Source: Fimbriimonadaceae bacterium
Lineage (GTDB): Bacteria > Armatimonadota > Fimbriimonadia > Fimbriimonadales > Fimbriimonadaceae
Length of the DNA stretch: 5,066 bases
Assembly (NCBI GenBank): GCA_022402505.1
Contig: JAKRSE010000417.1
Location: forward strand, 1 to 5,066
Direction: 5' to 3'
Program-made: the position numbers and the translations under genes
The notes under the pieces: model-generated
Seen by the model: the letters and a program-made list of their open reading frames with translations, nothing else
Database searches by the model: none
Told to the model about the DNA's origin: nothing
Shown: positions 1-5,066 of the stretch, one piece after another
How the letters are laid out: each line of letters begins with the position of its first letter
Numbering within the stretch: the first letter of the stretch is position 1

Positions 1-2052
1 CGCCAGCCGGCGGAGTGGGAAGACCGCCTGGTCAAGGCCAAGGCGGGCGGATGCAACGCGATCGCCTCCTACATCCCCTGGCTGATCCACGAGCCTGAGC
101 CTGGCCGGTTCGAATTCGGCGCGACCGATCCGGCCTGCGACATCGCCCGGTTCATCGACCTGACCCACCGCCTGGGAATGCACTGCATCGCCCGGCCCGG
201 TCCCTTCTGCATGGCCGAGCTGCTGGGCGAAGGCATCCCCGGGTGGGTCGCCCGCGACCATCCCGAATTGAAGCCCGTCGGCTGGCAGGCTGAACCGAAC
301 CCGACCGACCACCTCGACCTCCTCCACCCCGCCTTCCTCGATGCCGCCCGCGACTGGTACGCCGCGATCATGCCGATCCTCGCTCCTCGGCTGATCCAGA
401 ACGGCGGGCCGATCATCGCCTGCCAGCTGGACAACGAAGTCGGGATGCTGGGATGGGTCACCAACTCGCCGGACCTGACCGACGCCAACCTCGACAGGTT
501 CGCCGAGTTCCTCGGAGTTCGCGCCGACCGCTATCCCTTCGATCTGAATTCGCCGGCCGAGCGCAATTCGAGGCTCCGCGCCCCGACCGACGACTTCGCC
601 GCCCGATTCCACGTCGATTGGCGCGACTGGGCGCGGCGGCGCAACGCCCTCTATCTGAACTTTCTGCGCGAGACGGCCGAATCACACGGGGTCCGAGACA
701 TCCCCTTCCTGATCAACGTCCACGGAACCGGAAGCGGGCGCATCTACGGATTTCCGATCGGCCTCAGCCAGCTTTCCGAGGCGTACCGGCAGTCCGAAGG
801 CTGGGTCTCCGGCAGCGATCACTATCTGGACGGCTTCGACCGATCCTCCGCCCCGGACCTCCACCTGATCAACAACCTGATGGGCGCATCCAATCGCCCG
901 GAGACGCCCCTGACCTCGCTGGAGTTCGCCGTGGGCAGCCAGGACTACGGCGAGACGGGCGGCCACCGCGACGATCCGCAGGCCGCCGTCATGAAGGCCG
1001 CCCTGAGCCTGGTCCAGGGGAACCGGCTCTTGAACTGGTACCTGCTGGCCGGCGGGCGGAATCCGAAGCTGGCCGAAGCCGCCGGCAACGGGAACGGCCG
1101 AGTCTCATTCACCGGGGAGAGGCATGGCTTCGCCGCGCCGATCGATCCTGAAGGCCGACTCACTCCCCACTTCGATGCCCTGGCCGAGTTCGCCGCATCC
1201 CTGGAGCCGCTCCGGGATCGGCTGGCCGATATGGACCCCGATTCCGACGACCTCGCCCTCGGCTGGGTGCCCGACTGGTGGAACACCGACTTCCAGCACG
1301 GCCCGGTGATGGGCGGGCTCGTCTCGGAACTTCAGCGGATGCGGGAGCCCCTTGACCGGCTGAACCGCGCCCTTCTCTGGCTCGGCTTCCGGTTCCAGGC
1401 GGTCGATTTGACCCGAATGATGCCGGAGAAGAAGACCCTCGCCCTGGCCTCTCCGCAGCTGATGGAGGAGGGCCTTCAGGTCCGCCTGGCCGACTGGGTC
1501 AAGGGCGGCGGTCGGCTCTTCCTGGTCGGCGACCTGCCCACCCGCGATCTGGAGGGCCGCGCCTGCACCCGCCTGCTGGACGCCCTCGGGGTAGAGGCTG
1601 GCGGGCGGCTGGAATCCCGCCGGGGCTTCCATCTCTCCTGCGTCGGAGCCGGGCCTCTCGCGGGTTCGCCGGAGGTTCGAATTCCCTGGGGGACGCCGCT
1701 GGCGAAGGTTCCGGCCGGGTCGGATGTCTTCCTCCGACTCGCCGAGACGGACCAGGCCTGCGCCGTCGCACTGAACCACGGCCGGGGCCGAGCCGTGCTT
1801 CTCCCGCTGGTTCACCCCTGGCACCGCGATCTGTGGAAGTGGTGCCTCGACCGCCTCGAAACCCGCCCCGGCCTCCGCCTGGAACCGCCGACCGACGGCG
1901 TCATCGGCTGTTCGATGTCCGATGCTGGCGGGCGGCTTCTTCTGCTCCTGAACACCGACCGGGAGACCAAACCGCTCACGGTCCACATCGACGGCCGCAG
2001 CCATCCGGTGCAGCTGGAAGCGGGCGGCTACCGACTCATGCCGATCGACTGA
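1..2052 (+). CDS. GH35 beta-galactosidase, 5'-truncated by window edge
   Basis: Hydrolyses terminal non-reducing beta-D-galactosides, releasing galactose. Reading frame 1 is open from base 1 to a TGA at 2050-2052, giving 683 residues without the N-terminus. The fragment opens in the conserved first barrel strands: W6-E-D-R-L then Y24-I-P-W-L-I-H-E-P, followed by R65-P-G-P-F and A72-E, the usual GH35 order. Q-L-D-N-E146-V-G (Glu codon 436-438) fits the acid/base motif, and T-S-L-E308-F (922-924) is the likely nucleophile. After the TIM barrel (to about residue 400), residues 415-560 look like the Rossmann/glutamine-amidotransferase-like domain found in many beta-galactosidases (K-T-L-A-L-A-S near 479, G-G-G-R-L-F-L-V-G near 502). 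A beta-rich tail ends the protein. Probably 30-50 residues are missing, so a signal peptide cannot be judged and the cellular location is unknown. The family is well supported; substrate range (lactose or plant galactans) is not. It converges on the nucleotidyltransferase gene. Confidence 0.85.
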   Translation, partial: RQPAEWEDRLVKAKAGGCNAIASYIPWLIHEPEPGRFEFGATDPACDIARFIDLTHRLGMHCIARPGPFCMAELLGEGIPGWVARDHPELKPVGWQAEPNPTDHLDLLHPAFLDAARDWYAAIMPILAPRLIQNGGPIIACQLDNEVGMLGWVTNSPDLTDANLDRFAEFLGVRADRYPFDLNSPAERNSRLRAPTDDFAARFHVDWRDWARRRNALYLNFLRETAESHGVRDIPFLINVHGTGSGRIYGFPIGLSQLSEAYRQSEGWVSGSDHYLDGFDRSSAPDLHLINNLMGASNRPETPLTSLEFAVGSQDYGETGGHRDDPQAAVMKAALSLVQGNRLLNWYLLAGGRNPKLAEAAGNGNGRVSFTGERHGFAAPIDPEGRLTPHFDALAEFAASLEPLRDRLADMDPDSDDLALGWVPDWWNTDFQHGPVMGGLVSELQRMREPLDRLNRALLWLGFRFQAVDLTRMMPEKKTLALASPQLMEEGLQVRLADWVKGGGRLFLVGDLPTRDLEGRACTRLLDALGVEAGGRLESRRGFHLSCVGAGPLAGSPEVRIPWGTPLAKVPAGSDVFLRLAETDQACAVALNHGRGRAVLLPLVHPWHRDLWKWCLDRLETRPGLRLEPPTDGVIGCSMSDAGGRLLLLLNTDRETKPLTVHIDGRSHPVQLEAGGYRLMPID

Positions 2053-2071
2053 CCGACTTCAGCCGAAGTGG
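2053..2071. terminator. Stem-loop at the convergent gene junction, possible bidirectional terminator
   Basis: ACTTC (2056-2060) and GAAGT (2065-2069) form a perfect 5-bp stem with the tetraloop AGCC. It can be extended by CC 2053-2054 pairing with GG 2070-2071 across a bulged G at 2055. It begins directly after the beta-galactosidase stop codon and contains the last codons and stop of the opposing nucleotidyltransferase gene. There is no T-tract on either side, so this is not a classical intrinsic terminator. The position between two tail-to-tail genes with almost no other space is the main argument. Confidence 0.3.
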
Positions 2072-2778
2072 GCCCGAGCGGCCTCGTAGCCGTCCGGCGA
2101 GCCGCAGTCGTGACGGATCGACCCTTCCGCGGCAAAGACGATGGACGTCGTCAGTCCCTGCTGGATCAAGGCATTCATCGCCGGAGTCAGGCTCTGCTCC
2201 GCGCCGGGCTCCACCGGATGACGGCGGAACCAGTCGTGGATCGCCTCCGCCGCACGGGCCGAGAAGCCGTACCGGCCCGCGACCGCCACGAGCGAGGGCT
2301 CGGAACCCGGGGCGGGCTTCTCCACGATCTCCTTCATCGTCATCCCCGCCCCCAGATCGACGATGCCGTAGCGCGAGGCCTCGGCCGGAATGACCCGCCG
2401 GCAGGCGAGGACGAAATCCACCCCCTTTTGAAGCCCCTCGATCACCTGGGGCAACGGGCTGGGCCCCTGGAAGACGACATCCGGTAGGGCGACCAGGCCG
2501 GGCCGCTTGCCGCTGAGCCCGATGGAGACCGCCGGCCCCAGGCCGCTCGCTTCGGGCTGGAACACCAGGCTGCGCCGAGTCTCCAGAGCCCAGGCGTTCA
2601 GATCGTCCTTCTGCCGAGAGCTGACGACCACCACCTGGGTGACCACCCCGCGCCCCGCTTCCAGAATCACCCGCTCGATCACCGGCCGGCCGCGGAGCGT
2701 CAGCATCTCCTTGCTCCCCCCATGGGTCACGGCCGCCATGCGGGTGCCTTTGCCGGCAGCGGGCAAGATCAGCTCCAT
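2059..2778 (-). CDS. GalU/RmlA-type sugar-1-phosphate nucleotidyltransferase
   Basis: Predicted to join an NTP and a sugar-1-phosphate into an NDP-sugar plus pyrophosphate in the cytoplasm. With galT adjacent, UTP plus glucose-1-phosphate to UDP-glucose is the likeliest reaction, but dTTP/RmlA-like activity is not excluded. The 239-residue protein has the family signature in order: L-P-A-A-G-K-G-T-R-M (5-14), S22-K-E-M-L (usually P-K-E-M-L), a Q74...G79-L-G-P base-binding loop (usually G-L-G-H), L-P-D100-V with the metal Asp, R-Y-G-I-V (136-140), E153-K-P, G169-R-Y, and D224-C-G-S-P-D-G-Y with the second metal Asp. It is shorter than E. coli GalU (about 300 residues). I chose the ATG at 2776-2778 because the protein then starts just before the nucleotide-binding strand and GGGAG lies 5 nt upstream. 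An ATG at 2836-2838 would add 20 Gly/Pro-rich residues across the divergent promoter and is less likely. It is divergent from galT. Confidence 0.85.
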   Translation of the reverse strand: MELILPAAGKGTRMAAVTHGGSKEMLTLRGRPVIERVILEAGRGVVTQVVVVSSRQKDDLNAWALETRRSLVFQPEASGLGPAVSIGLSGKRPGLVALPDVVFQGPSPLPQVIEGLQKGVDFVLACRRVIPAEASRYGIVDLGAGMTMKEIVEKPAPGSEPSLVAVAGRYGFSARAAEAIHDWFRRHPVEPGAEQSLTPAMNALIQQGLTTSIVFAAEGSIRHDCGSPDGYEAARAHFG

Positions 2779-2840
2779 CTCGGCTCCCGGTGTACCCGGA
2801 CCGAGCCCCCCGCCGCCCGGAACTTGTGTAATCTCCATTC
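2779..2840. promoter_or_regulatory. Divergent intergenic region between the nucleotidyltransferase gene and galT
   Basis: This 62-bp gap must hold the start signals of both diverging genes. On the plus strand TGTAAT (2827-2832) matches the sigma-70 -10 consensus at five of six positions and lies 8 nt before the galT ATG; no -35 match sits at the usual distance. On the minus strand GGGAG (plus 2784-2788) is the ribosome-binding site of the nucleotidyltransferase gene. The minus strand is also strongly G-rich from about 2797 to 2820. A weak 4-bp inverted repeat, CCGG at 2787-2790 and 2796-2799 with a 5-nt loop, touches that ribosome-binding site. No clear -10 was seen for the minus-strand gene. 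Confidence 0.45.
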
Positions 2841-3851
2841 ATGGATGCCGACCTGGCCCATCTGCCGCACCGACGCTGGAACCCCCTGCTGCGCGAATGG
2901 GTCCTGGTCTCGCCCCACCGCGCCAAGCGGCCCTGGCTGGGAGCCGAGGAGACGGTGGCCGAATCCCGCCCCGCCTACGACCCCGACTGCTACCTCTGCC
3001 CGGGCAACCAGAGGGTCAACGGAGACTGGAACCCGGACTACAAGGACACCTACGTCTTCCACAACGACTTCTCCGCCCTGCTCCCCGAGCCCTCGCATCA
3101 CCGATTCGAAGAGGGGCTGATGAGAGCCGAGCCCGCGGCGGGCGAATGCCGAGTCGTCTGCTTCTCCCCCCGCCACGACCAGACCCTGGCCGACATGGAG
3201 GCCGAATCCATCGTCAGGGTGATCGAGACCTGGCAATCGGAGCTGGCCGACCTGGGGCAGCGGTGGGATTGGGTTCAGGTCTTCGAGAACAAGGGCGAGG
3301 TCATGGGCTGCAGCAACCCCCACCCCCACGGCCAGATCTGGGCATCCGACTTCATCCCATCCCTCCCCGCCCGCGAGCTGGAGGCCCAGGCCGACCACTT
3401 TCACGCGCATAGACGTCCCCTCCTGATGGACTCTCTGGCCCAGGAGCTGGCCTCCGGCGAGAGGATCGTCGACCAGAACGAGCACTGGGTCTGGCTGGTG
3501 CCCTTCTGGGCGGTCTGGCCGTTCGAGACGATGCTGCTGCCCCGGCGACCGATCGCCTCGCTCCTCGATGTCGCCCCGGCCGAGGTCGAATCCCTTGCCG
3601 AAATCATGAAGGCCGGACTCCGTCGGTACGACGCCCTCTTCGGGGTCAGCTTCCCCTATTCGATGGGCTGGCACGGCGCCCCGACCCGGACCCCGGCCCC
3701 CGGCTGGCAGCTGCACGCCCACTGGTTCCCACCCCTCCTCCGCTCGGCGACCGTGAAGAAGTTCATGGTCGGCTACGAGATGCTCGCCGAAAGCCAGCGC
3801 GACCTGACTCCCGAGCAGGCGGCGGAACGGCTGCGATCCACCGGCGGCTGA
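2841..3851 (+). CDS. galT: Galactose-1-phosphate uridylyltransferase
   Basis: Leloir pathway enzyme of the cytoplasm: UDP-glucose plus Gal-1-P gives Glc-1-P plus UDP-galactose through a uridylyl-histidine intermediate. The 336 residues follow E. coli GalT (348) nearly throughout: H-R-R-W-N-P-L at 10-16, S-P-H-R-A-K-R-P-W at 24-32, V-F-E-N-K-G at 147-152. C-S-N-P-H161-P-H163-G-Q165 is the active site; H163 is the nucleophile equivalent to E. coli His166. By alignment from memory, the zinc ligands are C50, C53, H112 and H161, and the iron-site residues are E179, H278, H292 and H294, so both metal sites look intact. An in-frame TAA at 2829-2831 rules out any upstream start, so ATG 2841 stands. 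No purine-rich ribosome-binding site precedes it. Neighbouring beta-galactosidase and nucleotidyltransferase genes fit galactose use; galK and galE are not seen. Confidence 0.97.
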   Translation: MDADLAHLPHRRWNPLLREWVLVSPHRAKRPWLGAEETVAESRPAYDPDCYLCPGNQRVNGDWNPDYKDTYVFHNDFSALLPEPSHHRFEEGLMRAEPAAGECRVVCFSPRHDQTLADMEAESIVRVIETWQSELADLGQRWDWVQVFENKGEVMGCSNPHPHGQIWASDFIPSLPARELEAQADHFHAHRRPLLMDSLAQELASGERIVDQNEHWVWLVPFWAVWPFETMLLPRRPIASLLDVAPAEVESLAEIMKAGLRRYDALFGVSFPYSMGWHGAPTRTPAPGWQLHAHWFPPLLRSATVKKFMVGYEMLAESQRDLTPEQAAERLRSTGG

Positions 3852-3912
3852 GTCCTCGCAACCCGCCTGATTCCGGAACCGTTGCCCTCGACAGGGAGAG
3901 ACGGGCGAGACC

Positions 3913-4017
3913 ATGACGCATCGAAGGCCAAAGGATCGGGACACGCAACGGGAAGGCTTCTGGAGGGAGGTCGCCGACTTCATCCTCAGCCTCCTCACCC
4001 TCCGGTTTCTCCGGTAG
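3913..4017 (+). CDS. Candidate 34-residue small protein with hydrophobic C-terminal helix
   Basis: ATG at 3913 to TAG at 4015-4017. I do not recognise it. The first 14 residues are strongly charged (four Arg, one Lys and one His before residue 14, with two Asp). From G15-F-W-R-E-V-A-D the peptide becomes an amphipathic to hydrophobic stretch, F-I-L-S-L-L-T-L (23-30), ending R-F-L-R, as expected of a short membrane-associating peptide. About 79% of its codons end in G or C, a little below the neighbouring genes. A purine-rich AGGGAG (3893-3898) lies 14 nt upstream, farther than ideal. An in-frame stop at 3868-3870 limits it, and no other ATG is available. It sits between galT and the membrane-protein gene on the same strand. 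It may equally be a chance ORF. Confidence 0.3.
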   Translation: MTHRRPKDRDTQREGFWREVADFILSLLTLRFLR

Positions 4018-4018
4018 A

Positions 4019-4062
4019 TTCAGCGCCCTATCTCAAAACTCTGTGCTAACCTGGAGAGAGGG
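4019..4062 (+). promoter_or_regulatory. Weak promoter candidate and ribosome-binding site of the membrane-protein gene
   Basis: In this relatively AT-rich stretch an extended -10-like TGT followed by GCTAAC (4042-4050) lies about 20 nt upstream of the ATG. The hexamer matches the consensus at only three of six positions, and a TTCAGC at 4019-4024 is too distant for a good -35. The ribosome-binding site is clearer: AGGG at 4059-4062, within a GA-rich run from 4053, ends 8 nt before the ATG at 4071. Confidence 0.25.
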
Positions 4063-4070
4063 CAAGATCC

Positions 4071-4514
4071 ATGAACAAGTCTTCCGTTCAGATGAGACCA
4101 ACGGAGTCGGTGGCCGGCCGGAGAGCGGTCTGGATCGGCGTGTCGTTCCTGGGTGGAGCCGTGGTTCCTGCAGCTCTTCTCGCCGCATTCGTCCCGCTCG
4201 GCGGAATCGGGACGGCGGCCGCCTCGACCGAGCTTTGGGCCACCGTCGCGCTGATTTCGGCCGCCGCCACGGTGGGAGGCCTGCTCCCCCGAAAGGCCGG
4301 CATCGCCCTCCACCTCTCCATCGCCGCCTTCCTCTTGATGGTTCTCGGTTCGAACGTTCTGGCGGGCCTGCGGGCCGGGGATGGGGCGGTGGCGACCGAC
4401 CTGCTGCTGGCGGGCGGGATCTGCCTCTGCCTGGCCTCCGGACCCGCCGTCAGCTGGGCCTCGGCCCGACTCCTCGGCGCCCGAGCCTGGTACGCCGACC
4501 GAGACGCGGCCTGA
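4071..4514 (+). CDS. Four-helix integral membrane protein of unknown function
   Basis: I do not recognise a family. The 147-residue protein has four hydrophobic segments at about 19-43, 54-73, 77-100 and 106-130, rich in Ala, Gly, Leu and Val. Positive residues R17/R18, R74/K75 and R133/R138 sit at the N-terminus, the second loop and the C-terminal tail, which predicts both ends in the cytoplasm. There is no cleavable signal peptide, no conserved charged residue inside a helix and no soluble domain, so an enzyme activity is not evident. C118 and C120 lie in the last helix. The start at 4071 is supported by AGGG 8 nt upstream; a second in-frame ATG at 4092 would lose only seven residues. It stands alone between galT and ychF on the same strand, with no functional link visible. 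The coding potential is good; the function is open. Confidence 0.75.
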   Translation: MNKSSVQMRPTESVAGRRAVWIGVSFLGGAVVPAALLAAFVPLGGIGTAAASTELWATVALISAAATVGGLLPRKAGIALHLSIAAFLLMVLGSNVLAGLRAGDGAVATDLLLAGGICLCLASGPAVSWASARLLGARAWYADRDAA

Positions 4515-4515
4515 A

Positions 4516-4534
4516 CCGTCCCGAGTCGGAACGG
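4516..4534 (+). terminator. Imperfect hairpin just after the membrane-protein stop codon
   Basis: CCGT (4516-4519) pairs with ACGG (4531-4534) and CCG (4521-4523) with CGG (4527-4529), separated by one C/A mismatch and closed by an AGT loop. It starts one base after the TGA. A competing CGGC/GCCG hairpin (4532-4535 with 4540-4543) overlaps it. No T-tract follows, so termination or attenuation ahead of ychF is possible but unproven. Confidence 0.25.
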
Positions 4535-4566
4535 CCCGAGCCGGTACCTTGCCCCCTGGGACCCCC

Positions 4567-5066
4567 ATGCTGCGCGCCGGTAACGTCGGACTGCCGAATG
4601 TCGGCAAATCCACCCTCTTCAACGCCATCGTCAAGAACGCCCAGGCTCAGGCGGCGAACTTTCCGTTCTGCACGATCGAGCCCAACACCGGCCTGGTGAG
4701 CGTGCCCGACGAACGGCTGGAAGTCCTCGCCAAGATCAGCGGCAGCGCCAACATCATCCCGGCCCGCCTGGAGATCGTGGACATCGCCGGCCTGGTCAAG
4801 GGGGCGAACAAGGGCGAAGGGCTCGGCAACCAGTTCCTCGCCAACATCCGCGAGGTGGACGCCATCATCCATGTGGTCCGCTGCTTCGAGGACGGCGATA
4901 TCACCCATGTCGAGGGCAAGGTCGACCCGATCGCCGATATCGAGACCATCGAGACCGAGCTGATGCTCGCCGACCTCGAGAGCCTGGAAAAGCGGGTCGT
5001 CAGCCTCGAGAAGAAGGCCAAGGGCGGGGACAAGGAGGCCAAGGAACAGGTCGACCTGATCAACCG
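4567..5066 (+). CDS. ychF: Redox-/translation-associated P-loop ATPase YchF, 3'-truncated by window edge
   Basis: YchF (OLA1) is a universally conserved Obg-related P-loop NTPase that binds ribosomes and prefers ATP; in E. coli it is linked to oxidative stress response and start-site choice. The 166 codons present match the family almost throughout: G8-L-P-N-V-G-K-S-T (P-loop), N31-F-P-F-C-T-I-E-P-N (switch I), D72-I-A-G-L-V-K-G-A (G3), K82-G-E-G-L-G-N-Q-F-L, then H102-V-V-R-C-F. From about residue 130 comes the charged helical coiled-coil insert with K-A-K-G-G-D-K. The N-x-x-E motif that gives ATP preference and the C-terminal TGS domain lie beyond the window; the full protein is usually about 360 residues. 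ATG 4567 matches the family start. The ribosome-binding site is weak, TGGGA at 4557-4561. Residue 6 is Asn where the family normally has a hydrophobic Ile. Confidence 0.96.
   Translation, partial: MLRAGNVGLPNVGKSTLFNAIVKNAQAQAANFPFCTIEPNTGLVSVPDERLEVLAKISGSANIIPARLEIVDIAGLVKGANKGEGLGNQFLANIREVDAIIHVVRCFEDGDITHVEGKVDPIADIETIETELMLADLESLEKRVVSLEKKAKGGDKEAKEQVDLIN

Larger units (their letters stand above)
3852..4070. other. Gap between galT and the membrane-protein gene
   Basis: Two hundred and nineteen bases with no gene of ordinary size. Just after galT, GCAAC (3858-3862) and GTTGC (3881-3885) are inverted repeats enclosing the 8-bp palindrome TTCCGGAA (3871-3878), but the stem is only 5 bp, the loop is long and no T-tract follows, so termination here is a weak possibility. 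The middle holds the candidate 34-codon ORF described separately. The stretch 4018-4050 is visibly more AT-rich than the surroundings and is the natural place for a promoter of the membrane-protein gene. Confidence 0.5.

Noticed and set aside
1105..2004. 299-codon open frame on the minus strand opposite the beta-galactosidase
   Set aside because: It lies wholly inside the beta-galactosidase, has no recognisable motif and shows the composition of an antisense shadow.
2779..2838. 20-residue N-terminal extension of the nucleotidyltransferase from the ATG at 2836-2838
   Set aside because: The extension is Gly/Pro-rich, has no family counterpart and would fill the divergent promoter region; the inner ATG has an SD-like GGGAG at good spacing.
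2036..2926. 296-codon minus-strand frame overlapping the nucleotidyltransferase in another frame
   Set aside because: The true frame has the full nucleotidyltransferase signature; this one is Arg/Gly/Ser-rich and runs into both neighbours.
3858..3885. Inverted repeat GCAAC/GTTGC after galT as an intrinsic terminator
   Set aside because: The stem is only 5 bp with an 18-nt interior and no T-tract; kept only as a note in the gap description.
2769..3998. 409-codon open frame on the minus strand opposite galT
   Set aside because: galT on the other strand is unmistakable with all active-site residues; the antisense frame is repetitive in Gly, Val and Leu and is a by-product of high G+C.
4450..4908. 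152-codon minus-strand frame opposite the start of ychF
   Set aside because: It overlaps the highly conserved ychF coding sequence and resembles no protein.
1..5066. CRISPR arrays, tRNA/rRNA genes, insertion sequences, attachment sites or a defence cassette
   Set aside because: No spaced repeats, cloverleaf, rRNA signature, transposase or terminal inverted repeats were seen; every long segment is explained by metabolic or housekeeping genes.

Overview
The window is GC-rich (roughly two thirds G+C by eye) and gene-dense. Its third codon positions favour G/C, and it carries a bacterial-type galT and ychF. There are no introns, RNA genes, CRISPR arrays, insertion sequences or phage genes. The composition and protein styles would suit a high-GC soil or aquatic bacterium; the Planctomycetota or a neighbouring phylum is a guess from protein flavour only, and no marker gene here settles it.

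Layout: (1) 1-2052, plus strand, the large 3' part of a family GH35 beta-galactosidase whose first few dozen codons lie before the window. (2) 2059-2778, minus strand, a GalU/RmlA-type sugar-1-phosphate nucleotidyltransferase. It converges on the beta-galactosidase with only 6 bp between the stop codons, and a small stem-loop sits on that junction. (3) 2779-2840, a 62-bp divergent promoter region. (4) 2841-3851, plus strand, galT, galactose-1-phosphate uridylyltransferase, with its full active-site set and no visible Shine-Dalgarno site. (5) 3852-4070, a 219-bp gap with a possible 34-codon membrane-seeking small ORF. (6) 4071-4514, plus strand, a four-helix membrane protein of unknown function. 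(7) 4567-5066, plus strand, the first third or more of ychF, a translation-associated P-loop ATPase/GTPase, cut by the window end.

The first three genes make biochemical sense together. The beta-galactosidase releases galactose from beta-galactosides. After phosphorylation by a galactokinase (not in the window), GalT exchanges Gal-1-P with UDP-glucose to give UDP-galactose and Glc-1-P. The nucleotidyltransferase plausibly makes UDP-glucose (or another NDP-sugar) from Glc-1-P. This is a Leloir-type galactose neighbourhood, arranged convergent/divergent rather than as one operon. galK and galE are not in the window, so co-function is inferred. The membrane protein and ychF look unrelated to galactose.

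I found no convincing undescribed system. The points most worth a second look are the SD-less and possibly leaderless galT start, the candidate 34-residue peptide, the orphan membrane protein, and an unusual Asn just before the P-loop of YchF.
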